Source: Lanius collurio (taxonomy: Eukaryota > Chordata > Aves > Passeriformes > Laniidae). From it: DNA of 64,000 nucleotides. The translations under genes and the position numbers were made by a program. The DNA lies in contig JACBWW010000008.1 in assembly GCA_020086605.1 (NCBI GenBank), positions 19,484,482 to 19,548,481 on the forward strand. Direction: 5' to 3'. The notes below the pieces were generated by a model. It did no database searches and was not told the origin of the DNA. It saw nothing but the letters and a program-made list of their open reading frames with translations. Shown piece by piece: positions 51,482 through 62,753 of the stretch; within the stretch, counting starts at the first letter, position 1; each line of letters starts with the position of its first letter.

Positions 51482-52804
51482 TGCAGAGATGTGGTTGGCA
51501 CATGCTGCCAGTTCACTTCTCAGTGGGTCAGCAGTGCTGAGCAGCGTGAACGGTGTGTGTGGAGCGTGCCACATTCTCAACTGACCCGTGTACCTGACGG
51601 TGCCCCCAGAGGTGATGAAAGCCTGCGATTTCATTGACTTCAGTGGTGGAGAATGCTGCCAGGGCTGAGCGCCGCGGGTGCGACAGGCAGCTCCCCTCTG
51701 AGGGACGAGGGAGGATGACAGGCTGCATCTGTAGTGGGCAGTGTCAAGAAAACTGGGAACCCCTGCTCACAAAGTACCCAGAATTATTTGTGCCTGAGCA
51801 TTCAGAGTCTTGTGGGATTGGTCCTTCTAGGGAAGACAGGGTTGTTCCCTTCATAAAATCAATCCAGAGCCTCTGCCTTATACAGGGCATTTTGAAGTGT
51901 GCTTTTTCCCCATATACAACTATTTTAAATCCTTCATTTTGAAAGAAGATTGCATCAGCCTTTGCTGTGCAAGGTCTGGATGACCCTGCCATGCTAAGCA
52001 GCCCCAGGGCAGCCATAAATTGAAGAAGCACAAAATCCCAAAGCCACAGAGGTGGCCACATCCTCCTGCTCTGCAGTAGAAGAGGAAAATTCAGAGAAGA
52101 GAACAGAGCCACCTCCGGGATGCTGTAATTATGATGGAGTGCCAGTGGTACCCTCAGAAGCATGAGGGGAAAATACCTTTTCAAGTGGATTCTTTTTAAG
52201 AGTCAGACGTGCTGATCTGAGGTTACGGGAATATTTGCAAGCAAGAATGAGATTAACTAAATCTGGAATCTTTATAACTTTGGAACATATATGGGAGGAG
52301 GAAATTACATATGTCATTAGTTGGTAGTGCAGCAGCAAGAAGAAAAGGTGGTGGCTTATCCTATTTTGCGTTTTTATGTAAGGGTTTGAATGTACACACC
52401 AAAGCCTCGTACGACTAGAAGCTGGACATCTGACACAACTGCAACCCTTTCCCCCCATTTCTTTCTGTCTTCAGAAGAAAAGCTCTGCCTATATTCAGTT
52501 GTTCTGCATTCTTCCCCCTGTCAGTTTGTGTCAGTTCCTAACCCAGCTCTCTGAGGGATGGGATACTCATGCAGTCAGGATGACCATTTCAGTTTCTGAG
52601 ATTGCCCACACAAACCTCTCACTGCTCCTTTTTTGCTGCCTGGTGGCCTCATGGGTGGAGATTTCACTTGGGAAAGCATCCTGACCCCTCAAAAAAATAA
52701 CCTCAGAGAAAGATGTTGTCTCCAAGCTGGTACCATAATGGCAAGTCAGTCCTGACAAAACAGACAAAGTCTGTATTCAGATCATACCTTTTTCTTTCCT
52801 GCAG

Positions 52805-52820
52805 ATATCCTAAATATCAG
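52805..52820 (+). other. Microexon-like interval (16 bp) between strong splice sites
   Basis: CTTTTTCTTTCCTGCAG ends at 52804 (strong acceptor form) and GTGAGTGTG begins at 52821 preceded by CAG (strong donor form). The 16 bases between, ATATCCTAAATATCAG, would be a microexon. In one frame they read Y-P-K-Y-Q. No flanking coding exon was recognised, so the pair could be accidental. Confidence 0.3.
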
Positions 52821-54360
52821 GTGAGTGTGATACACCTGATTTCTTCTCCCACTTTTAACACAATATTTTGCAAATTTTTTCACCTTTTAAGCCTCTCTGT
52901 TTGTGTCTTGGTAAAGTGTTAAATGGGAATTGTACAGATATTTTATTTTTTCCAAAGATTTTATTATGAGGAAGCACCTTTAATCTCTCATTAAAAACAA
53001 AGGGTTTATGTATGGATACATTTCTGTTAATTATTAGACCATCCTGAAGATATTCTCTGCAGAGACCTTTACCTCTGAAACTTCAGTGCATGGAAGATGA
53101 ACAGTATAGAAATCTAAATCCTGTCTTTTCTATCAGTAGTTATTTCAACTGGACCTTTTCTGCTGTTTCTCTAAAATAATATAGCAATGTAAAACTGCAG
53201 CTAGCCTCAGTAGAAGCCAATCAACTCCAGCCTGATGAAATACTGAAAATTTCTTCATTTATCAAGGAAAAAATTTTGCACTTTGAATATAGTTGAGCAG
53301 AACTAGTCAGGAAAACAAGTTTGAAAGACATGGATACATTACATATATGTTGACTCTATTTGTCAAATCAAATCACAAAATGAGATTCTGAGTCTGAATG
53401 AGGTAAAGGAATATGTGTGTCCATTACTTCTTCTAAGTGTGATTATTAAATCTTCTAACATTTTAATCCTTATCTTTTGGCACTAGGTCTGCATTGCTTG
53501 AGTGGGAGTAGGCAGATTTTAAAATAACAGCTCATAATTTTAACCCTTTTTAATTTTACAGAGTTGTGTGACCAGCTGTGTCTTCTCAGTTTTTTTTTTT
53601 AATTCTGGAATTATTCTGATATTTATCAACTGACTTAACAGAAATCATCTAGTGAAGACGAGGCAGCTGAGGAGCTAGTTAAGAAACAAAGAATGCTCTG
53701 TATTTTCTTGTATTGGTATGCATCTAGTGTGACTTCATTACCTACAGCAAGGCTTATTTTTCTAAAAAAAGGACCTTTAGAAACTACACAGAGGTCATAG
53801 GCAATACATCCAGACTTCATTCTACGTCTGAAATGGTGGTCTTTTAAGTGTTCATGTGTTCTAACACTTCTGAAACTTGGTCTTACCTCTGAGCAAGGGG
53901 TCATAGTGAGAAGTCTTAACCATCTGCTTTGAGGGTGTTCTTCTGCTCCAAAGCACCAAATTAACACTTCTTTTAAAACTGAGATAACCTACATTGTTCT
54001 CTTATTTGCAGACACCTTTATGATAGAAAGTACTTCTGTTATGTTTATCACCAGATTATAGGACCTGAAATATTTAAATTCCAAATTTGTTTTAGAAAAA
54101 AGAAAATCTATTCTTTGAAAGAGTCAAGGCCATCAAATTTAAAGTAGACAGCAAAAAAACCCCTAAAGAACAAAACTGAATATTCCTGATGCCTCTGTAC
54201 ACACCCCACCCCCGGAATCAAGAATCCTTGCATCCAGTTCAAGAAATAATATTTTCATCTGTTTCTTAAAACAGTGGAAAATGCAAAGGTGCTAAGCAGT
54301 TTTAGTGAGAAGTAGAGTCAATCAAGGGTCATTTGTTCAGCTTTCAGCTCATTTTATGAA

Positions 54361-56240
54361 GTCATAGAATGGTTAAAGGTGCCTTTGGAGGTTATCTAGT
54401 GCAACTGTCCTGTTCAAAGCAGAGTGAATTCAGGACTACATCCAGTCAAGTTTTAACACCTTCAAGGATAAAGACTCCTCTTTGGGCAACCTCTTCCAAT
54501 GCTTGATTAGCCTTAGAGTAAAAATAGTTTTCTCTTATATTCAGTTGGAATGTCTTGTATTTCAGTTTGTGTCCATTGCCTCTCATCCTTTCATTGGATA
54601 TTAGTGATTTAGAACCCGGCTTTGTGCTCTTTACAACATCTTTTCAAGTATTTATACACAGTGATAAATTTCCCTGAGGCTTCTCTTCTCCCAGCTGACC
54701 AGTCCCTGCTGTCTCAGTCTCTTCTTCTGTATCACGTAGTCCAATTACAGTCATTTTCACAGCCTTTGCTGGACACATTCCAGTATGTCCACATCTCTTG
54801 CTCTGGACTGGACACAGTGCTCCAGATGTGTCTCACCAGTGCCCAGTAATGGGGAGGTATCATCTCCCTGGATGTGTTGGCAAGGCTCTTTCTAATGCAG
54901 CCAAGGATACTTTTGCCCCAAAGACTCATTGCTGGATCATATTCTGCTTCTTATTCACCAGGATACCCAGGTCTTTTCCTGCCATTTGCTTTCCAGGTGG
55001 TTGTCCTCCAGTCTGCACTGTTGCACAGGGTTTTTCCTCACCAGGTGTGGGAGGAAAAACTTTCCACATCCCTTATTGTATTTCATGAGGTTCCCCTCTG
55101 TCAATCTCTCTAGTCTATCGAGATCCCCTGAATGTCAGCACAACCACGCAGTGTGTATCAACCACTCCTCACAGTTTCTGGCCATGTGCAAGCTTGTTGA
55201 GGATGCACTTTCCCCAGTCTTCCATGTCACTAATGAAGATATTAAACAGTATCAGTCAAGCACTAACTGCTGAGGACCCCTACTAGTGACTGGCCCTCAG
55301 TTACAGTTTTTATTGCTGCGGGCAATCATTTGAAGCTGGCAATTCAGCCACCTTTCTGTCCATTTCACAGTCAATTTTCTCAGCCTGTACTTTCTCAGCT
55401 TCTCTATGAGGCTGTCACAGAAGAAAGTGGCAAAGGCCTTACTAAAGTCAAGGTAAACAGCATCTATTATTCTCACCTCAGACATCAAACTAGGTGTCTT
55501 ATTTTAGAAGGTTGTCAGGTTAGTTAGACAAGAGTTCTTCTTCATAGATCCATGCTGACTATGCACAATTACCTTCTGGTCTTTCAAACAACTAGAAATA
55601 GTTTCCAGGATTATCTGCTCCATCACTTCCATAGTGATTGAAGTGAGTCTCACTGTCATGTATTTCCCCAGATTTTCTTTCCTGTATTTCCTGAAAAGTG
55701 ATGTTTATTTTCTTTTATCCCATGGGAAGGGCTCCCATTGTCATGATCCTTCCAAGATAAGCAAGAAAGGCCTTGAAGTTACATTGGGCAGCTCCCTCAG
55801 CAGTTTTGAAAGCATCCCAACCGACTCCATGACTTGTATATTCCAGTGTCTCTAAGTGTTCCCTAACCAGGCCCACCAACAAGCGTACCTCTTCCTTGCT
55901 CCAGGATCTCCCACTGTTTTCACAGATTGCTGAAGGCAGGTTTTTGCAATTAAGACCAGTTGGAAAAAACCATTAGCACCTTGGCTTCTTCTGTGTTCAT
56001 TCTCTCCAGGTTCTCTGCCATGTTCAGCAGTGGGCCCATGTTTTCTTTAGATCTTTTACAACTGAAATACCTGCAGAAGCCTTTCATGTTACCCCTCACC
56101 TCCCTCACCAATTTCAAATCCACACGGGTTTCAGCTTTCCAACACCAGCCTCACGTATATGAGGCTCTGTATGCCTCCTGTCTCTGTTTGCAGAGTTTCT
56201 CCTAAATATCCATTCCACATAAAGGTCTTCAATGTGGTAG
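54361..56240 (-). mobile_element. CR1 LINE, long antisense copy with RT remnant
   Basis: An older-looking CR1 on the minus strand. The 3' end is at the left (TCATAGAATGG at 54362). Moving right on the plus strand come antisense versions of the CR1 3' region ('gggcaacctcttccaatgct', 'ttgcctctcatcctttcatt', 'gctggacacattccagtatg', 'cacagtgctccagatgtgtc') in consensus order. The RT region gives the minus-strand peptide DAVYLDFSKAF within 55297-55488, followed by SLIEKLRKYRL, and then FNIFISDMEDW near 55217-55249. The catalytic FADD box reads LAHG (55181-55192), followed soon by a stop. Further upstream RT similarity continues through about 55870 and weakly to about 56240. Frameshifts and stops are frequent, so the copy is dead. 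The right boundary is uncertain by some hundred bases. Confidence 0.9.
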
Positions 56241-59200
56241 AGTCCCAGAAACATCAGGCTACCTTATCTGTTGTGCTTTTCACTATGGGATACCTGTCTT
56301 CTGCTGAAGCCTTTGAAAAACAGCCTGTCTTGGCCTGCACCTCAAATACAGCAACATACCATCCAGACATCAAAGGCAAGAGGAGAGGAGCACATGCAGG
56401 TGACTTTTCATTAAAACTCTCCCTTGTTTTACCCTTGGCTCAGACAAGGTATTCATTAAGTGTTCCTGGCTCTCTGATCACCTTGACACAATCTCTTGCA
56501 GAATTCATAAGCATTTTGCCTGCTCCTGTCACAGGGATTAGGGGCAGCAAGGCTGGCTGGAAAATGACTCAATTTCATCAAAGATTTCAAAGTTTCTTCA
56601 GTTAATTTTTCATTCTGCTTTGGGAGAAAACCGAGATCTCATAGATTAAAGGCTCAAACTGGCCTTCAGGCAGGATATTCCATTCTAGGTGCAAAGTGAT
56701 TTTCTTTATCTTAGCTAGCATGTGAAGTGAAAACAGTAGAAACATAACACGAATGAGGTGACCAGTTTGCTCTGTCACTGAGTCTGTTTGCCTGTTTTTC
56801 CTGTGTATTTTTACAGTAATCATTACTTGAAAATCCTTTTAGTCCTTTCTGTTGTTTAATTTCTTATCTTCAGAAAGGTAATTTATGTGGAATTTTCCTG
56901 AACTCTTTCCATTGCCACACCTTCTGCAGTGAACATTCAAAAGGTGGTGCTGCCAGTGTGCCTGAGATACTGTAATTTCTGTTATGTATATCCAGTGGGT
57001 CATACTTCCTTAATACTGCCTTATTTCTTAGGCAGGCACTGCACACTGATGTTCAGATTTCACTGGTCTGATCACACTGAGAAGTAAACCTTGCTCAAAT
57101 GAAAGAAATAGCAATTCAGATCCCAAGGTTTGTGAGCTGCATGAGCTCCCTCCACCTGTTTGAAATGTGACAGTAGCATGCCTTTAGAAGCAGAATGTAT
57201 AGCAGCTCAAATGCAATCCCCATGCTCTGCTGAAAGAACCAGGGCTTGCTCCCCCGTCAAAGTCTTAACTACCCCTCCAAATTTCACTTCTTTAAACTGC
57301 AAGAAAGAAATTTTATTCCCCCAAACCATTGCCTGTTCCAGGCCCCATTGTGAAATGTCAGCCACAGATGAATGTGCATATATTTATGAAATCACTTCTC
57401 CCTAAGTTTTAATCAAATTAGTAAATAGCACTGACATTTAAATAACGGTCATTAAGGTTGTTTTAAACATTCTTTTGAGATTAATAAAAGCAGTTAACTC
57501 CCCTCTACACCGTTGTTTCTGGTTATCTGCAAGTTCATAAATAGAGCTTTCTGTTCTTGTAACCTTAACGTTTGAAGACATTCTTTGGAATTTGATTTAT
57601 TAATGGTTATTCCTCTGCTCACCTCAAATTCCCTTAGAAGTAAGCACCTCAGTATCTCAAGTAGATCTCTCAACTGATTTTCAACATATACTTCATTCCA
57701 TGGCAAACTCCAAATGACACGGTGTAAATGTGTAAAGTGAATCGGAAAATAAGATGATATTAAAAACGTCTTCTCATCTGGTAGGAGCAAAATCATTAGT
57801 CTTCATTAGTCATCACCTAATTACTCCCTATATTTCATGTTTCCACTTCTAATGTGGAAGTTTGTACAACAGAGGATGAATCATTACAGATTCAGTCTTT
57901 GGTTTTTAAATGTATATAACCTTGCCATTCCATTTTTGTACTTAAATTTTGTTATAAAAAGTATGTTTTACCATACATGTTAGAAAATCCTATAAAGTAA
58001 AAACTGCACTTTACCAAGAATAACAGTACGTGGAGACTAAAGCAGAAAGGACAAAGACTTAAGACTGTGAATGAAGAGAAGCACTAAGTTATCCTCTTGA
58101 CTTCATACAACAACAGTATATCTTGATCTTTTGGTGTGGTAAACATTTTCCCTGCCAGGAAAGGATACAACTGCATCAGATTAAGATCAAATATAGAGGT
58201 CAAGGGCATTAGACATGGCATCTGTGCTCAGAATGCCAGGTAAAACAACTATGTCCCAAAACATATTATTCTCCAAGCATTTATACTGTCTGTATTTCCA
58301 AAGGACCTACTTTCTGCAGTGCTGGTATGTTAAGGTATGTTCTTCACAACAGGTGAAGAAAGTCCTCCTGGTAGAGGACTCCCAATAGTCTCATCTTTCC
58401 AGAAGCACACCAGCACTTTTTTCTTTCCCTTGGCATTGTCCTTATCTGACATCAAAGCTTTCTCAGGAGAGGCAGCTACACATTTTTTCTCCATTTCTAT
58501 TTCTCTGCTTTTCAGAGAGAAACAGCAGTACTCAGATACACTGCACACAGCCAAGTGAGTAACATAAAACAGTCCAAAACTCATGAAGCTCACAATCTAA
58601 GACCACAAAAAAAATGTTAAGTGAGCAAACAGCTTGATAAGTAAATATAGGAAAGTTGTATTTGTCCTTTGGTTTCAGGTAATACCTGCTTATCTCACAT
58701 GTTGATATCAGAATACACCAGAACACACAAGAATTTCTGCTTGTAAGATCAGCATTTAGAAGGAAATTTAGAAAAAGACCATGGTCCATCTCAAATATGT
58801 AAAAGGTTATTGATAGGTATATTTGAGTAGGAATGTTATGCATGTCTGAAATGTGTTATGTATATATTAATTATATGTGACCATTTCTTTCGAGGAAGTG
58901 GGAAGAAGACAGTAAATTAATTTTCTGGTATTATTTTTACCAAGACATAGGCACACTGAGTGTTGAGAAATCCCTTCTGCAAAGGACTGTTTTCCTGGCT
59001 CCACAAGCAAATCTGTAGGGAGCAATTTTCTCTTCAGTGTGGCTTGTCCTTACACGGAGAAGTGCAAGTTGCATCAGGCTTGTTAAAAGAAATACAAGAC
59101 AGAGGAGAGCGCTAGCAAAGCATGGGAAGCCCAGTCTGAAAAGACAGCTGTGCAGCAGGCACTGTGAACCAGGATCCTGCACACCTAAAGGACATGTCAG

Positions 59201-60152
59201 GGAAATGGTTTTTATGTCAGGCTGATGTCAGAGCCCCACCACGTTGACCCCACCATGCAGTTTCCTGATCAGCTGTCTGATGGGACCAGGGAGACTTTAG
59301 ATGTCCTATCTTGTAGTCCATATCATCTAAGTGGACCTGTCCCACCTGGACCCAGCTCCCATGTATCAGTGGAGGAAAGGTGACAGGGTGAGCACCTGGG
59401 AACCTGCACTGATCACTCAAACTGAGAACTGTGGTGCAGGTTGCCTTAGACAAATCTCAGACTCAACCTCAATGTGTACCTAGATTGAAGTGGGAGGAAG
59501 TAGCCAGGGTTTTTGTAAAAGGTTCCTGCCAATATAATTCCATGTAATAAAGGAAGGTAGAGGGCTGTAAGCTGGGGATAAGAAGTTGTTAAGACTGACA
59601 AAGACCTTGGAAATGCTGATCTGATCCATACCAAGGACATTTTAGAAATTTGAATGAGACCTGAAGGATGTAGATGATAACTGTGAGTGCATACAGAAGC
59701 TCTGCAGACTTCTACCACCAACAGCTAACTCCCAGGTGAAGGAAGTGGTGTGGTTGACTGGCCAGCATGAAAGCAAGGGTTACAAGACACACGGACACTC
59801 CGTGCTCTATTTATGGCTCTACCATCTCTTTATACACATAATCCTGCTGCATTCTTGAGACCTGCTTAAAAAAACACCCTTTTTCATTATGTTTATTATA
59901 AGGTCCAACAATGCAATGATGTTTGTGTATGGACAATGACATGCTCTCATGGCATTTGTGACCCTTGCAACATGTCACAGCAGGATCCAAGTCCCTCTGC
60001 CCCGAACACCTTGGTTGCTTTGTTGAACTTATATTTCAAGAGTGACTTTCAACACAAGATGCAGATGTCACCCACTTTTGCCCAATTTTCATCTCACTAG
60101 TGGTGCCTGCAAACCCCACACCTGCAGGGGAAAAGTGTACCAGGCCACCTGC

Positions 60153-60266
60153 TTCAAGAGAAGATAAGATTGTAAGACTAGCTAATGAAATCACCCAAGA
60201 TAAGCAGCTAGGGTCAGATGCTTCTGCATAATTTATGTTAGCCACAGAGCAATGCTTCTTATTCTC
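60153..60266. repeat. 114 bp direct repeat, copy 1
   Basis: Begins TTCAAGAGAAGATAAG and ends GCAATGCTTCTTATTCTC. It matches 62394-62507 at 110 of 114 positions with no gap, in the same orientation, 2241 bp apart. Sequence on either side does not match. The inner ends carry a rough inverted repeat (GAGAAGATAAG at left; GAGAATAAGAAG when the right end is complemented). It could be a recent local duplication or two members of a dispersed family. Confidence 0.95.
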
Positions 60267-61157
60267 TGGACAATTTTTTGGAAATCTCTTTCTCCTTTGC
60301 TCAGCAAAGGACAGCAAAGCTGCAATAGTGAAATATTAAGAAACTTAGTGTCCCTTTGGTTCAGTATTCTCTTCTTTCTGGAGAGGCTCCCAGAGTCAGG
60401 AAGCTTGTATTTGCCTTCATAAAAAATACCAGTTATTAATATGACACAGTGGCTATGATTAAACATATAGTAGTTCAAATGTTTCTGTGGTGTGGTCCTG
60501 TTAACTTGCCCTGTGCACAGAAGTCAGCTGAGTCAGCTTTCTTCACTTCAAAACCATTCCAGGGGAGGAATGGAAGTGCTTGCTTTGGGCATTTCCCAAA
60601 ACACAAAAATAGTAGTAATAAAAATATAGAAGGCATATGGTAGGCTTGTGTCTGGGGATGGAGCTGAGGCTAAGCAATATATACATATTTACTTTTTCTT
60701 CCACAGTGAAGTATGTTTATTCTTTGAGACTGTAATAAAACTAGTGGTTTCTTTTTCCAAGCAAGAGTTCACACAATTGCATAATGTAATATGCATTATC
60801 CAGTATCTGATAAAAGCAATAACTTAGGCACCATAAGGTTTAGAAGGTAGTTAAGTATTACTTTTTCATGCATTTGAAATTATCTTGAAGGGAGAAAAGG
60901 GGACACCAATTATGCTGTGGCACCAAAATTGTAAAGTTAATTGCTTTTCTCATACCCCATCCAGAGGGTTAACACAAGATATTGTTCAGATATAGTGAAA
61001 GATGGTGGTAGGCAAATTTAAACAAAAGTAGCATGACTTTTCCTTGCAATAGACCTCTGTTCATATGTTACAGTTCTGTAAGATCAACAAAGATAGCAGA
61101 GATGGTGTGAACCAAGAATTTGTTTTGCCTGACACACTGGAAAATTTGTTCAATACT

Positions 61158-61211
61158 GGTTCATTTCAGCAAAGCTATTATTTTGGTTCATCTCAGCAAA
61201 GCTGTTATTCT
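61158..61211. repeat. 27 bp tandem doublet
   Basis: Unit 1 (61158-61184) GGTTCATTTCAGCAAAGCTA followed by TTATTTT. Unit 2 (61185-61211) GGTTCATCTCAGCAAAGCTG followed by TTATTCT. They have three mismatches and no gap. Confidence 0.9.
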
Positions 61212-62393
61212 TTAAATAGCTAGAAAGGTCAGCTGGGGTTATCTGCTGCATAAGTACTGGCTGCCCAAATTCATGGAAGGGAGCTTAGCTCTTGCACCAT
61301 TCCTTCTGAAACAATGATATTTGGGTCATTGTTTATGAATCTGCCTGCTATGAGTCAATCCTCTTCTCTGTCCCCCTTTTACGTGGCCTGTAAACAACTT
61401 TCCAGATGGGCTGACATCTCACTGTTGATGGAGAGCTTTGGGTGAATATCCTTTTGTGTTACCCCAGCAGAAGAAGTGTGTGGTACAACTGCTCTGCTTG
61501 TGCAGTGGGGTATGGGAAATTAAAGATGGACCTAGCTGATAACACAGTCTGGAATCCAAATGGAAGTGAGCATACTCTACTTCACTCTCTCTGTTACTGC
61601 AATTGGATATTTCTGGAGGAGTGCAAGTGAGAAAGATATATAAAGAATAATAAATAGTGTTTGCAAGAAATCTAAATCCACTTACCTGATCACTAGGCTG
61701 AAATAAAGGACAATTTCTGGATGTGATCCTGCTGTGAATTAATAAGGTCATTTCAATTTTAAAAGCTTGGCTTTCTTCACTAATAACATGTTTGTAAAAT
61801 AATAAACTTCCTTTCTTGGCATTTTGTGTTGTGGAAGCTGCATTTTTAATTTTAAATGTATCCTGTTTATGACATCTTTGGGGAAAATGGTCTTTGTGCA
61901 AAGTATAAAGAGATATTACATCTAGCATCGTGTTAATGGCTTTTAAGTCTGGTTCTCTCTCTGATAAAGTGATGCTGATCTGAACTTTTCAAGAGATTAG
62001 TCAAGTTTCAGGAGTAAATTTTAAATTACTGTAGTTTACTTGGGTAATGTCATCAGGATTCAGTCCTCACTGCACTCAACTGCACACTAATACAGAGATT
62101 AATAACATGGGTTGCTCCTTAAAGTAAATAATTAATTCAGTATGCCCTATTGCAAGAGTGGCTTTGGCATTTGAGTTTTTGATGTGTAAGAAGCCAGAGG
62201 CAGACGGCACTGACCATTAAAAACAGTGTATTATTGATTGATGTAGACTAAACAAAAAATGCCATTTAATTACTAGAAAATTAAGTCTTGGCTGGTTTGT
62301 TCTGATCCTCAAGGACCACTAAAGGGCATAGCTGAAACCTGAGCTTTTCTGCAGATTGACTAACATGTCTGCCAGTACACTCTATTATTCCCA

Positions 62394-62507
62394 TTCAAGA
62401 GAAGATAAGCTTGTAAGACTAGCTAATGAAATCACACAAGATAAGCAGCTAGGGTCAGATGCTTCTGCATGATTTATGTTAGCCACAGAACAATGCTTCT
62501 TATTCTC
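62394..62507. repeat. 114 bp direct repeat, copy 2
   Basis: Second copy of the segment at 60153-60266. The four differences from copy 1 are A to C after GATAAG, C to A within ATCACNCAAG, A to G within GCATNATT and G to A within CACAGNACAAT-type context. The right end runs into AGTGAGAATG and then an ATTACTT-rich tract. Confidence 0.95.
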
Positions 62508-62526
62508 AGTGAGAATGTTTATGCTC

Positions 62527-62576
62527 ATTATTACTTATAATTACTTATTATTACTTATTACTACTTATTACTTACA
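62527..62576. repeat. Imperfect (ATTACTT)n tract
   Basis: CATTATTACTTATAATTACT, then TATTATTACTTATTACTACT and TATTACTTACAC. An imperfect seven-base repeat starting about 20 bp after the second 114 bp copy. Confidence 0.85.
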
Positions 62577-62740
62577 CTTCTTACTACTGTCAGTGAGGAC
62601 CAAGTGATACTGAGGAAGACATGCACTGAAATGAAAACTTAAATATTTCTTTATAATTAGAATTCCATCTTTGTGGCAGTATTTATTTCCTAGGCAAATA
62701 ATTGTCTTAATCTTACTTCTCAAGGACCTTAAATGACTCT

Positions 62741-62753
62741 AAAAAAAAAAAAA
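62741..62753. repeat. Poly-A run, 13 bases
   Basis: Thirteen A preceded by GACTCT and followed by TCAACATT. No transcript-like sequence upstream suggests a retrocopy tail. Confidence 0.9.

Larger units (their letters stand above)
45877..54360. other. Unique sequence, no gene recognised; candidate regulatory or exon-like spots
   Basis: About 8.5 kb without a recognisable gene. Frames up to 146 codons (51744-52184, -) have no recognisable domain. Small features are a tetranucleotide tract at 48451-48492, a CT-run at 51464-51481, a CpG-richer patch at 51530-51720 and a microexon-like splice pair at 52805-52820. 49060-49640 and 50780-50960 are mixed-composition unique sequence with the look of conserved noncoding DNA, which is unproven. 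Confidence 0.5.

Noticed and set aside
59700..60040. LTR-like look (TGTGG..., TTTATA, CATAATCC)
   Set aside because: No second copy, no clear TG/CA ends and no polyadenylation signal in the expected place.
61419..61928. 169-codon minus-strand open frame
   Set aside because: No recognisable domain and chance-level length. It does not coincide with splice-like borders.
60153..62507. Direct repeats as the two LTRs of an endogenous retrovirus
   Set aside because: 114 bp is short for an LTR, the ends are not TG...CA, no target-site duplication is visible, and the 2.1 kb between them holds no gag, pol or env similarity.
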